This document shows positions 22,916-34,537 of a stretch of DNA of 64,000 nucleotides, piece after piece. The notes beneath the pieces were generated by a model. The model was not told the DNA's origin and searched no databases. It saw nothing but the letters and a program-made list of their open reading frames with translations. This stretch comes from Ambrosia x helenae (Eukaryota > Streptophyta > Magnoliopsida > Asterales > Asteraceae): assembly GCA_030844895.1 (NCBI GenBank), contig CM061229.1, forward strand, positions 105,832,975 through 105,896,974. Direction: 5' to 3'. The first letter of the stretch is position 1. Each line of letters opens with the position of its first letter. Position numbers and translations under genes: made by a program.

Positions 22916-23405
22916 TAGGGGTGCAAACGAGCCGATCGGCTCGGTAAAAAGCTCGACCGAGCTGAGTTTTATTGAGCTTGAGCTCGAGCCCGAGCTTGAG
23001 CCTGAAATAAAGCTCATTTAGTTATTGAGCTCGAGCCTCGAATGTAAAGTTTGGTTGGACTCGTCGAGCCTTATCGAGCTTTGCTTATTTATGTCAGTTA
23101 ATGCTATATAGCCCAGTTGTATTGCAACACATGCATTAACTAAATTACTTTGGGCCCCGGACTTCTTAATTGTCCAAAACGAGATCCTTAATGGTTAAAA
23201 ACGAACTCGAGCCAAGCTTGGGCTCGTTTAAACTCTTGCCACATACACTTTGATCGAGCTTTCGAGCCGAGCTCGAGTTCTTAAATATACTATCGAGCCG
23301 AGCTCGAGCCCAAAATACAAGGCTCGAATCGAGCTCGAGCTTCTGAAAATTGTCACGAGCCGAGCTCGATAATGCAAGGCTTGGCTCGGCTCGTTTGCAC
23401 CCCTA
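22916..23405. mobile_element. hAT-like non-autonomous element upstream of ValRS
   Basis: The 490-bp sequence starts TAGGGGTGCAAACGAGCC and ends with the inverse GGCTCGTTTGCACCCCTA. Its flanks, GATATTAT and TATATTAT, form an 8-bp duplication with one mismatch, as expected for hAT. The interior is full of GAGCTCGAGC-type words (CTCGAGC, GAGCCGAGC) that pair with each other. No transposase frame is present. Confidence 0.8.
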
Positions 23406-23413
23406 TATATTAT

Positions 23414-24534
23414 TATTTCTTGTAAACCCGAACTGGTTCGTGGGATAATCACTTTATATCACTAGACCAATGGATGTTTAGATAAACTTGGTGTTGTAAA
23501 TAGTTACTAAATATCTTTTGAGGGAATTGTGGTCGTCACGTCTTTTCAATTTAAGTTGATTTTACTAGGGGCGAGCATGGTTCGGTTTGGTACGAATGTT
23601 AACTAGAACGGTTTCTTAAGAAACGATTTATAACGATTGGATTAAACCTGTAAACTTACCAACATTATCTTGGCGTTTTTAAGCATGTTTTTCATGTGTT
23701 TAAGCATGGTTCGATTTGGTACCAATGGTGACCAGGACAGTTTTGGTTTTTGCATGCATACTAGGATATCGTGCTTTTTCTACATTTCAACTTTTGTGAC
23801 TTTCGAAAATTCTATCGCGGCGTGCTTTTATCATTGCATTCATGATTTGCTCATTTTATCTAGGCTTCGAACCCACTTGAAGCGTAGGTGGTAACCCACT
23901 AGTTTTATCAATTTAAAACATGAGAAGGAATAATAATTATTTCGTGATTCAATATACATTTGTTTGTACCAATGTAGTTTAATCATTCTATATTTTTCCT
24001 TTTTTTCTTTTATTTATATATTTTTCTACACCTAAACTTAAAAAAAAAAACTGTCATTCAACCCTAAATCCCCCCCCCCCCCCTCCCTCAACCTAAAAAA
24101 AAAAACCCACTAGAAACATGGTTTTATGCTCGTGACATGCAACAAGGGCATTTAAAACTAGTTAATATACAATTGTGTGTGTAACTAATTCTTGTTTACC
24201 CCTGATTGCAACTTTTTTTTTTATGGTTTCATTTTTTATATCAACGCTCTACACGAGTTTTTTTCTATGTTTCGACCTGAATTTCCGTACTGTTGTTTTT
24301 AAATCGACGAGTTATTTTAAAAAAAAAATTCAACCGCCCTACGTCCATCTCTTAATACATCATTTCGACTTGTTCTACACTTAAACTAACTCGTTGCAAT
24401 GCATGACCGTCATGTCTATCTTTATATGCGTTTTGGTGTAAATTTTGTTTGAATAATGTGGCCTGCGTATAAAACACCGTAACTTTTAAATGACTTTCAA
24501 ATATACCATCATGACATGATTTTTTTATCATTAC
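23414..24534. other. Intergenic DNA with homopolymer tracts
   Basis: No credible coding frame. A C run near 24070-24083 is flanked by A runs. The phrase TTCGGTTTGGTACGAATG near 23580 recurs in altered form near 23708 (TTCGATTTGGTACCAATG), so an old duplication of about 130 bp lies here. Confidence 0.45.
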
Positions 24535-25088
24535 TGTAGAAAATAATGATCCAAGACAAATATAAACTAAACAATCAACATACAATACGAAACAACACCA
24601 GAGATAGCGACAACACTGTGACGAAAATCTATTATTTACCCAAACCTATAAAAACCCCAACCAATACCCAAAGATCTCAGCAAATCACTGAGATCATAAA
24701 CAAACCAAATATAGAGTTTATCTGCTGATTGTTTAGATCAGCAGATAGATAATAAGGAACAATACAATAGAAATATAGACACAGACTTAAGAACTGAAAC
24801 CCTAGACACAATGAAGAAGACAACTAATACAGAGAAAATATCTAGACTCACAAGACCTAAAGTTGTACAAATGAAGGATATAAGGCATTTGTATAGGCTG
24901 AAAAGAAGCATCTCGAAACCCTACTCAAACAGACTCCAGCTGGACTTCTGGCCAGGCCTTTTACCTTTCACCAGCTCTTTCTGGGCCCAAAACTTTATTA
25001 GTCCAACTAAGCCCAACATGCATATAGAACTTATAACAAATAATAATAACACTTGAATTAATATAAAATGTATATTATCTTTTTAACA
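24535..25088 (-). repeat. 3' LTR of copia A
   Basis: 554 bp, TG...CA ends. The first 360 bp match 43177-43538 closely, with small substitutions and indels. Open frames inside it are LTR sequence, not genes. Confidence 0.87.
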
Positions 25089-25095
25089 TCCCCCA

Positions 25096-25698
25096 TTAAT
25101 TCAAGTGTTCAAACATGTTCTTTAGACTAAGTTTCTTGCATAAAATCTCATGCTGATTACTATATAGCCCCTTAGTGAAAATGTCAGCAATTTGTTGACC
25201 AGAATCAAGCTTAAGTGTTTGAACAAACCCATTGTTAACCTTTTCTCGTAGAAAATGCAAATCGATTTCAAAATGTTTTGTCCGGTCATGAAAGACCGGA
25301 TTAGCAGCTATAGATATAGCTGACTTACTATCACTATAGAGCTTAACTGGCAGACTAACTTTGATGCCTAATTCATTCAGCAAGTTAGACAGCCAAATAA
25401 GCTCACACGTTGTCGAACACATTGCACGATACTCTGCCTCGGCAGTAGATCGTGACACTGTGTTTTGATTTTTACTTTTCCAGGAGATCAAATTATCTTC
25501 TAGAAAAACACAATAACCTGTAACAGACTTACGAGTCTCAAGACATTTTGCCCAGTCGGCATCCGAATAAGCAACTAACTCAAATGAGCTACTCTTTTTA
25601 AACATAATACCTTTTCCAGGGGCATTTTTTAGATACCTTAACAGCCTTAGAGCCGTTTGCAGCAAAGCCTCAGTTGGTTTATGCATATATTGGCTCAA
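25096..25698 (-). pseudogene. RNase H and C-terminal end of copia A polyprotein
   Basis: 200 residues. They include the copia RNase H signatures (AYSDADWAKC, STAEAEYRAM, LYSDSKSAISIA) and the terminal ADIFTKGL block, then a stop 8 bp from the LTR. The active-site acidic residues are present. It is separated from the reverse transcriptase by about 210 bp holding stops and frame changes, so it is a fragment of a broken polyprotein. Confidence 0.85.
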
Positions 25699-25910
25699 GA
25701 ACTGTACAGTGTAACTAATATCTGGCCTGGTTAACGAAAGATAAATTAATTTTCCAATGAGTTTTTTAAACCCATTAACATTTTCAAGTTGCCTATCAGC
25801 CTTCCCATTTTAAACAGAAACTGCATAGTTCTGTTCAATAGGAACACTGACCGGCTTTCAACCTAAATACCCGAACTCACTTAATAACTCTAAACAATAT
25901 TTCCTTTGAT

Positions 25911-26411
25911 TCAAACACCTTCATCATTATATAAAACTTCAATACCCAGGAAATATTTCAGCTTGCCTAGGTCTTTTATTTTAAAACTTTCACTCAAAAA
26001 AATTTTAACATTTGTGATTTCATGTTCATTGTTACCAGTAATCACTATGTCATCTACATACACAAGTAATACTAAGAACACATCATCCTTTGACTTTACA
26101 AACAATGAATAATCACACACACTTTGCTTAAATCCTAACTTTATCAACACTTCGACAAGTTTTTCATTCCATTTTCTCGGTGCCTGTTTCAGACCATATA
26201 ATGACTTAACTAGTTTACACACTTTTGACCCATCTTTAGAATAATATCCCTCAGGCAATTGCATATACACATCCTCAGAAATTGACCCATAAAGGAAAGC
26301 ATTATTAATGTCCAATTGAAACAAATTCCAATTATTTTGAATAGCTAAACTAATGACACTTCTAACAGTTACCATCTTAACTACTGGAGAAAAGGTTTCT
26401 CCAAAGTCCAA
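25911..26411 (-). pseudogene. Reverse transcriptase of copia A
   Basis: 166 residues. They contain FSPVVKMVTVRSVISLA, LDINNAFLYG, KSLYGLKQAPRKW and the catalytic YVDDIVITG, all intact. The N-terminal part of the domain continues out of frame toward 26550, where element B cuts the gene. The C-terminal side breaks near 25910. Confidence 0.87.
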
Positions 26412-26555
26412 CCCTCTCTTTGGTTATAACCCTTAGCCACTAATCTGGCTTTATATCTTTCAACTTCCCCATTAGACTTATACTTGACTTTATACACCCA
26501 TTTACACCCAATAGCCATCCTATTGGGTGGTAAATCTGTAATAGTCCAAGTATTG

Positions 26556-26866
26556 TGTAAGTCCAGAATCCTCTCTACCGGGTATCAAACAACACACAAT
26601 CAAAGGCGGAAACAATGATTGTATGCTAAGAACAAAGAAGATACTTGAAATTAGCGATTTGATTAATAAAGTGCAGACGGTTTCTAGGAACCGTCTGGTA
26701 CACGAGAGCAACACAAAACAAAAGACTAGCAATCCAAAATTGACTAAGAAACCCCCTATTTATAACAGCATAGGGCGGTCACTTTACATGGGCCATATAG
26801 GCCGAAACCCACTAACAAGACTAACATAACCCAAGACAACGCAAACCTCTAAAGTCTAGCCCAACA
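26556..26866 (-). repeat. 3' LTR of copia B
   Basis: 311 bp. Near 26591-26614 it has about 23 bp (a CACACAATCAAAGGCGGAAA segment) absent from the 5' LTR. The rest matches 39118-39405 closely. Confidence 0.88.
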
Positions 26867-26901
26867 ATATCCCCCTAGGTTTGTGTTGACTTGTGGTGTC
26901 T

Positions 26902-28395
26902 TTACCGCTTCTTGTTGCTCTTGCTGCGCTTCTTTGAATTTTTCTTCTTTTCCTCCATGGCTCTCTTCCATTCCTCAGGTGACTTGCCAACATACGGACC
27001 AAACAGTTCCGTCTCCACTTGTCCCCTTTTATCAGACGCCAACCCCAGTCTATCAACTTGAGCTACAGCACTGGTGAAAGACTTTGCACAAACTTCATAA
27101 GTGGGGTCACATTGAATCTGATGTCTAGCTAGAACTTGAACATCTTTAGAATGCAAACTCATTAGATCTCTAGCGTCAGATACCCTAAACTCATCCGTAT
27201 CACATACAATCACTGCAGATGCAGAAGTAGGATCATAGACCCAAAACCTCATATCATTCAAGCAACCTCTATCCATTGGCTTGGTCAAGGGAATGGTCTT
27301 CAATTTTTCAGTAGGTGGCCACTGAACTGTCTTGAAAGGCTTTCCATCAGCACCTCGCACACCCTTATATTCCACCAACATTGAGCTAGCAGTCTTCATA
27401 TCCCTAAAATTCACTTTCTCCTGCTCCTAAATCTTCTTATGAAACATGAGACCAATCTTATTTCTTGGATTTCTTGTCTGGTTTATGAAAGGAGCTCTGG
27501 CAAGTTCTGTCAAATCAATCTTGGTCCAGGAGTTGAAGGCCGAAGTGGAAGCATAGTACTCAACTGCTCCATTTCCTCTATGAACCACGAACACTCCCTT
27601 ATCATCATTATACCTCCAACACTCTATCCCAGTTCGATTACCATAAGTGTCATACCTATCACTGGTAATCGTCACATATCTTTCTAGATGCTCCTCCATT
27701 GGGTCAATTGATGGCTCAGTTAAATTCTTGAGAACGTAGGCACTTCCAGGTCGACGATCTCTAACTCTGGGAACCTGATCTTCGAAATATTTCTTCATGT
27801 GTTCTTCATGTTCTTTCTCTGATCTTTCACGTTCAGCCGGAGTCAATACTTTGTCAACAAAAGATGATGTCTCTGAAAATTCCTTTCCAAACTTGTTTTC
27901 GAGTTTCTGAGTCAAGTTGAGTAATCTGGCTGAAAAATCACCCAATCCAGTCTCCAATTTAGTAATCTTCTTCTCCTTTTCAGTAACCGTCTCCATCAAG
28001 CTCTGCACCTAAGCTGTTAGCCATACATTCTCAGTCTCTAATTTTAGCACTCTAGCTTGTAACCTGTAAACATCTACTTCAGCAAAAACATCTTCATCAC
28101 TTTCAATCTCTTCTTGATTTTCCTATCTCTCTTCTGTCGTCAGGAATTCAACATCCACACGTTTTCCCTGTTCTTTATCCGCGAGAAAAGCCATTTGAGC
28201 TCTCTGAAATGCTTCTTCATCAAACAAAACTTTACCCGAACAAGAAGCACCAGAGGATCCAGCTTCCTCATTTAGTCTCCCAGTGATAGGTTCCTTGCTC
28301 ATGAATTGAGAAAAAGCTTCGGTTGCAATCACAGGTGAAGTAGTGGAGCTAATAGTACCAACGGGAATATCAGGTGAAACACCAGCATCAGTCAT
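26902..28395 (-). pseudogene. Extra frame downstream of pol in copia B (ORF-X), three TAG stops
   Basis: A single frame of about 498 codons is interrupted only by TAG at 28123-28125, 28009-28011 and 27427-27429, so three open stretches (26902-27414, 27427-28008, 28123-28395) belong together. The N-terminal part is Ser/Thr/Glu-rich. The middle has a coiled-coil-like heptad stretch (LETENVWL...EKEKKITKLETGL). A globular part follows (RYVTITSDRYDTYGN, SWTKIDLTELARAPF, WPPTEKLKTIPLTKP), and the tail is very basic (KKKNSKKRSKSNKKR). Frames like it are seen after pol in composite-family copia elements, by recollection of pattern. No enzyme motif, signal peptide or membrane segment was seen. Function unknown. 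Confidence 0.7.
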
Positions 28396-28427
28396 GACAG
28401 TGTCAGCAACAACAGAAATAGTACCAA

Positions 28428-28687
28428 CGGAAACAATGATTGTATGCTAAGAACAAAGAAGATACTTGAAAATAGCGATTTGATTAATAAAGTGCACACG
28501 GTTTCTAGGAACCGTCTGGAACACGAGAGCAACACAAAACAAAAGACTAGCAATCCAACATTGACTAAGAAACCCCCTATTTATAATAGCATAGGGCAGT
28601 CACTTTACATGGGCCATATAGGCCGAAACCCACTAACAAGACTAACATAACCCAAGACAACGCAAAACTCTAAAGTCTAGCCCAACA
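28428..28687 (-). repeat. Internal, shortened LTR copy of copia B
   Basis: 260 bp match the other two LTRs from GGAAACAATGATTG to the AGCCCAACA end. The last 40-50 bp of the LTR (element direction) are missing, and the copy joins directly to the start of the extra frame. On its other side is the usual purine tract (AGGGGGATAT, minus strand) next to the end of pol. Confidence 0.85.
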
Positions 28688-28810
28688 ATATCCCCCTAAA
28701 TTTGTGCTTAAAATAGAAATTTAAAGAACAAATTTACAAACCTAAGACTAAGAAAAACCAAAAAGACCCCCCTCTTTTTCTTTTTTTTTTTAAAAAAAAA
28801 AAAAACCAGT

Positions 28811-29767
28811 TCAGTCCTCGAAATGGACCATTTTGAGCAGTGCAGAGAGAGCTTCAAAACGAGCTCGATTAATAGGTTTTGTAAAAAGGTCTGCGACATT
28901 GTCGTCAGTGTGAATGTGTGTAGGCACAATCAAACCTTGATTAAAAGAGTCTCGGATGAAATGTTCTTTTATGGTAATGTGTTTTACTTTTGAAAATTGC
29001 ACTGGATTTTTCACAATTTGGATAGCAGCATCATTATCACAGTAAATAGGAGTAAGAGAGAAATCCGAACCGTAATCTACCAACTGATGTTGAATCCAGA
29101 TAACCTGAGAACAGCATGCGGAGGCAGCCACATATTCAGCTTCCGCTGTTGAAACGGATACTGTTTGCTGTTTCTTACATTGCCATGCAATAAGCCGATC
29201 GCCTAAGAATTGACACCCCGCAGAAGTAGATTTCCTGTCAATGTCACAACCTCCAAAGTCGCTGTCAGAAAAAGCATGTAAATCAAAAGGAGAATCCTTA
29301 GGATACCAAAGACCAAATCTGGGTTTCCCCTTAAGGTATCTAAAGATTCTCTTGACAGCATGTAAATGAGAAGTTTTAGGATTAGCCTGATAACGTGCGC
29401 ATTGACACACTGCGAACATGATGTCTAGTCTGCTAGCAGTCAGGTACATTAGCGAACCAATCATTGAACGATAAAGTGTTTCTTCTACGGCTTCCCCTTC
29501 CAGATCTTGAGTGAGACCTGGTCTCTCAGACATTGGTGTGTCGGCTGGCTTTACATCGTTGAAGTTGAATTTTGCAACAATGTCATCCACGTATTTTCCT
29601 TGATGAATCAGGATACCCTTAGAGTTTTGACGAACTTGCAGACCTAAGAAAAAGGTCATTTCACCAAGAGCACTCATCTCAAACTGCTTCTTCATCACCT
29701 CTTCAAACTCCTTGCACAGAGCGTCATTGGTGGAACCAAAGATGATATCGTTCACATAAATTTGCAC
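28811..29767 (-). pseudogene. Reverse transcriptase C-terminal part and RNase H of copia B
   Basis: 318 residues. The reverse transcriptase active site reads YVNDIIFGS, so the first Asp of the family's YVDD is Asn here. It continues through the copia connection (LGLQVRQNSKGILIHQGKY) to RNase H (FSDSDFGGCDIDRKST, STAEAEYVAAS, YCDNDAAIQI) and the terminal VADLFTKP. A one-base frame change separates it from the 29785-30234 part. Confidence 0.87.
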
Positions 29768-29784
29768 CAGAATACGATCGTCAT

Positions 29785-30234
29785 TTACTGTCTTGACGAA
29801 TAGAGTCTGATCAACAACACACGAGTGTATCCATTAGCAAGCAGGTGTTCAGTCAAGGTAGCATACCAAGCACGAGGTGCCTGATTTAACCCATACAACG
29901 CTTTGTCTAGTTTGTACACATGCTCTGGATATTTTGGATTTGTGAAACCCGGTGGTTGACCAACATAGATTTCTTCTTTCACAGTTCCATACAAAAACGC
30001 AGTTTTGACATCCATCTGATAGACAGTAAATCCCTTAAACGATGCATATGCAAGGAAAATTCTGATTGCTTCCAATCTCGCAACCGGTGCATATACCTCA
30101 TCATAATCGAGTCCCTCAATCTGTCGGAACCCTTGCACAACCAACCTAGCTTTGTTTCTTATAATGACCCCGCTATCATCCCTTTTGTTTTGGTAGACCC
30201 ACCTTGTGCAAAGAGGTCGTTTTCCAGGATGCAA
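29785..30234 (-). pseudogene. Reverse transcriptase N-terminal part of copia B
   Basis: 149 residues: CTRWVYQNKRDDSG, ARLVVQGFRQIEGLDY, FLYGTVKEEIYVGQPPGF and KALYGLNQAPRAWY. The upstream in-frame stop at 30247-30249 (TAG where copia proteins normally have Trp) separates it from the integrase part. The frame is lost at about 29800. Confidence 0.87.
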
Positions 30235-30246
30235 TTCAACTAGCTT

Positions 30247-31326
30247 CTAAACCTTCAGTTTCTCAAACTGGTTTAGTTCATCTTGCATCGCATCAACCCA
30301 ACTTGGTTCTCGCATGGCCATAGCAGTAGACTTTGGCTCAATTTGAGAAATGAAACACGAATACAAGCATTTGTTGATGTCACCAGTTTGACTCCTTGTG
30401 AGAACACCTGCGTCTACTGGACCAATGATGTTTTCCAGTGGGTGATCTCGTTGAATGCTTGTAGGAATGGCTATGTCTGGAACTGAAGAGTCTCCAGGTA
30501 GGATTGTAGCACCGCCTGTTGCAGTCTCTTCCACAGTATCATGATCAACTTCGACTGCATCACTATGTTCCACCGTGCATTCAATAGGAATGGGATCATG
30601 GAATGTAGGAATTGAAGTATCATCAGACACATTTTCATCATCGACTTGTTGCACAGTATCCGTAGTGGGAATGAATGGTTCGGCAGGAACTGAGAGTGGC
30701 TGTGGTAATGGAGATGTGGGTACAGCATCCCCCTCATCCTTTGCATCATCAATCACGGAGGATGAGGTTCCAGCAGTGGAAGTTGAGGAATCTGCAAAAC
30801 CTGTATTCACACCACTAGAAACATCGTCAAAGATACGAAAAGATCGAAAGAGAGTCTCATAGTCAAATAACCAGTCTGGACCCACTCTAGCATCTGTTGC
30901 ATTTTCTTCAAGCCAACGCACGTCAAACGACTCTACGATTTGCCTAGTTTGTTTTTTGTAGACCCTATATGCAGTCTTGCCAGCATAACCGACAAAATAA
31001 CAATCGTCAGCTTTCGCATCAAACTTTGGTGTAGCGTCCAGATGCAACAGGGTACACGGACAACCAAAAGCACGAAAATGCTTGACGGAGGGTTTAGTAC
31101 CAAACAACACTTCGTAGGGTGTTTTCATTCGAGCTTTGTTAACTTGAACTCGGTTCTGCACATAGCAAGTTGTGTTGATAGCCTCCGCCCAGAAGAATGT
31201 CGGAAGCTGTGAGTCACACAACACTGTGCGGGCAGCTTCAATTAAGGTGCGATTTCTTCTTTTAGCAACTCCATTCTGCTGGTGTCCTTGCTGAGCTAAA
31301 TTGACGCGCAATCCCTTTCTGAGCAC
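30247..31326 (-). pseudogene. Integrase C-terminal half and linker of copia B
   Basis: 359 residues. The segment HQQNGVAKRRNRTLIEAART carries Lys (codon 31261-31263) where the catalytic Glu of the DDE triad normally stands. It continues through the conserved AFGCPCTLLHL and KADDCYFVGYAGKTAYR segments and an acidic linker to the reverse-transcriptase entry (SWVDAMQDELNQFE). It overlaps the upstream integrase part in another frame, owing to a small deletion near 31275. Confidence 0.85.
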
Positions 31327-31990
31327 AGTAATAGTTTAACTCTGCATTCTTGAATTCAGTTCCATTGTCACATCGAATGCCTTTTGCTTTCAAGTTGGTC
31401 TGATTCTCCATCAATATGATAAACTGTTTTACTATTTCTGCAGTCTCATTTTTGTTAGCCAAAAAGAAAACCCAAGTAAAACGTGAGTAGTCATCAGTTA
31501 TTACTAAACAATATGCTTTACGAGAAATGCTGAGTACATTCACTAGACCAAATAGGTCCATGTGGAGTAACTGCAGCAGAGAATCAATAGTGTTTACCAA
31601 CTTGGAATGATGGGGTTTTCTATGATGCTTTCCCCTGGCACATGCAACACATTTTTCAATTGTTATAAAATCACGTACCGGCAGATCCCTTACCAATCCC
31701 AGTTTAGCCACTCGGTTCAAGTTTTTAGCATTTGCATGTCCAAGACGACGATGCCATAGAATGGCAGTATTTTGAGAGACTTTTGAGAAAAGACAGGTGA
31801 CGTTATCGGATGGAGGTTTGTTCATGTCAATGACATAAGCGTCACCTCGACGATTCGACTTCAGTAATACCCATTCATCTGGAATGACTACTCCAGGTTT
31901 CAATATTAAACAACCTTTGTCAGTGAAATGAGTTGAGTAGCCATTGTCACATATTTGGGACACACTTAGCAAGCTATGCTTTAATTCAGG
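31262..31990 (-). pseudogene. GAG-pre and integrase N-terminal half of copia B
   Basis: The frame includes PELKHSLLSVSQICD of the protease/GAG-pre join, the integrase zinc finger (HRRLGHANAKN ... CVACARGK) and two catalytic Asp residues (LLHMDLFG, RCDNGTEFKN). It runs into wrong-frame sequence ending at 31262. Its first residues beyond 31990 come from the inserted solo LTR; joined to 34312 onward, the copia reading would be continuous at this point. Confidence 0.85.
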
Positions 31991-34311
31991 TGTAACCATG
32001 TGTATTTTCCCCAAATTTTAATCTAATAAAACTTGCCATTTTTTTTATTTAGTTCACCATATATTAATTACTCATCATTCCTAAAAAAATTTAGACTTGT
32101 CAAAGTAATAATCTTTTTATAAATACAAAGTTTTCTCAACAAACTACACATATTTCAAACCCTTTTATTTTAATAATATTATTAACACTCCTGATTTTTT
32201 TAAAAGTAAAAAAAAATAGTAATAAGCCATGAGTTTATATATATATAAAAAAATCATGTATCATTTGCAAAACAACTAAAACCAAACCAATAACCCACCC
32301 CATGAGCCCATTCGAAAGTCTGTTGACCATCACCCCTTTGAGACCTATTACCCATTTATGACTTGGTCAATACTCTCTTTCGGTAATCAGTCAATCCAGC
32401 GAGAATCACGGAGCCTTAATATCATTTCCAAAACCAAATCAATACTTTTCGATCAAGTGTAGTAAACAAATCACGCATGATAACTGCCTAATCATTCGGA
32501 ACTTAATGTTTCAAATCGTTGACTATTGACTGGCACCAATCATATAAATTCAGCCAAGAACATACTTCGACCATGGCCTCTAGCCATCTCCTCTGTTCCG
32601 AGTACGATCCCAGCATAATAAAATCCCGACAAGCGCAAAACCCAGCCCTTATTTCGTATGTTTTTTTTTCGACACGCATTTGCGATTCGAACACCCACAT
32701 CAACCGACCACCAATACCCCACAATTCATCCACAGTCGTACCTACCAGACCTCTGACCGAGCAGACGTCACCCACCCTCTTTTCGCTTCTGCCGCCCTTC
32801 GTTTTGTTACGGTTCCCCGCGGCCGCGAAACACCCATTGGTCACAGGTATCTCTTTCTTGTTCTAATTTGAAGATGGGACAGGGACTGTTTGTAGATTCT
32901 AGTGTAGGGTGTGGGTTGGGTAATTTTAAGATCTTGTTCTTTGTTTGGTGTGTTTAGACTTGAGTGGGTGTGTGATAAAAATTCAGTGTGTGCTTGTGGG
33001 AGATAACAAAAAGATGATAAGGAAAGGGAAAGAACAAGACATTGGGGGTTGGGATATGTACCACTATACTGAGTATTTTTTTTTATAGTAAAACATAATA
33101 AATAAATTTAAGTTTTAATAATGTGTTGAAGTGAAATGGTTGAAGGCATTTTTATCCTACATTTGAAGTAATATGAACATATAGCGTCTTTTTTTTTCCA
33201 ATCTCGATTTTTTATACCCATAAGTGTCGATATTCAATTTAATAATTAATATTTATGTCAACATGTTAATAACATACTACTAACGTATTTTATATGTATC
33301 AAATCTTTCAATAGCATTGTTATATTTTCTAGAGTTAATTTATATATCTATATATATTTTTTTTTTGGATAACCATTGTAATCAGTCAAATTATCAAATG
33401 GGTTTCTATATAATCAAGTTCATTTTATTTAAAAAATATTCGTAATGTGTGTTTAATATTAATAACAAAATAGCTAAAGCAAATATTATACATTTTGCGC
33501 GAACGCTATGGCTATAAATACTAAAACATCACTTTTAATTAGGTACGAGCTAACTCAACGATTCCTATTGAAATTCTAGCAAGTCCATCTCGATCACTGT
33601 GAGTTTACGTAACCATGTTTATGCAATTCTTCATACTTGCAACATTATACTTAAGCAATTCTACATGCATGTCTAGTTGTAAACTTTAATGCCTCATGAA
33701 TTAGACAACAACAACAGTTTCAACGAGTTTCAACATAACATTACATAATCATTAGCTATGGCCAAGCCGGCGATACTCAATAATAGATCTATTGGATTGA
33801 CAATCCCACCCGGATACGTGTACCTCCTACATAGGTAGCGTGGGTGATTGTTATCGTTCCAACATATTATTAAGGTGAACCGTGGAAAACGGGATGGACC
33901 TAAACTAGTCGGAGGTTTGATTATATTGATTCAACATATTATGTTTATTCATGTAGACTTAAACTTACGATAGACATATGAATTGCTAAACTTTTATACT
34001 TAAACTATTTGCTTGACATGGCTTATGTATTCTCACCAACTTCTAGTTGATCCCCCCCCCCCCATTTTTACAACTCAATAGGAAATAATGATGCATGAAG
34101 ACTAGAGTATTTACATGAGAAGGCAAACTGAAGTCTATGCTTGTTTGGTTTTTGTGATGTATTAGATTTCCACTTAAAACTCATTATGTATTTCCATTTT
34201 TGGATATTTGCACTTTAAATTAATTTCAATTAAAATTTGGTTACCATGTGCTACTGTATACTCATTCTTACGTGACACCTCGATGTTTCCGCCATCGGTT
34301 GGGGTGTTACA
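31991..34311 (+). mobile_element. Solo LTR of a gypsy-type element inside copia B
   Basis: The 2321-bp sequence starts TGTAACC and ends GGGGTGTTACA. It is flanked by the perfect duplication TCAGG (31986-31990 and 34312-34316). Its end (CGCCATCGGTTGGGGTGTTA) and an internal block (TTGGATTGACAATCCCACCC, near 33794) recur in the LTRs at 44227-52698 and 54624-58745. There is no internal region, so this is what remains after recombination between two LTRs. Open frames near 32500-32870 are not coding. Confidence 0.9.
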
Positions 34312-34526
34312 TCAGGAACGTAATTTACCTTATTAAACTGAAGAGCACCATTTCTTACCGTTCCTCTTTGTGTTATCTGACCCTTCTCACCTCCTGCGAA
34401 GGAGACAAATCCACCATTGAAAAATTCAACATCTGTGAGCTGGGATAAGTCTCCTGTCATGTGCCTTGAACAACCACTATCAATGTACCAGAGACGAAAG
34501 ATAGTCCTCCACAACCGTTCCTGCAC
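34312..34526 (-). pseudogene. Aspartic protease part of copia B
   Basis: The copia protease signature WYIDSGCSRHMTGD is intact. It is followed by FAGGEKGQITQRGTV and ends at NYVPD, where the solo LTR interrupts. The conserved Asp-Ser-Gly is present. It continues in GAG-pre on the far side of the solo LTR. Confidence 0.85.
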
Positions 34527-34537
34527 ATGATGCAGGA

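Noticed and set aside
26623..26829. 68-residue frame occurring three times (also 28444-28650 and 39162-39368)
   Set aside because: Each lies in an LTR copy of copia B; they track LTR identity.
29920..30862. Plus-strand frames opposite the copia B integrase and reverse transcriptase
   Set aside because: Shadows of the minus-strand polyprotein.
32503..32871. Overlapping open frames on both strands inside the solo LTR
   Set aside because: They lie wholly in LTR sequence and resemble no protein.
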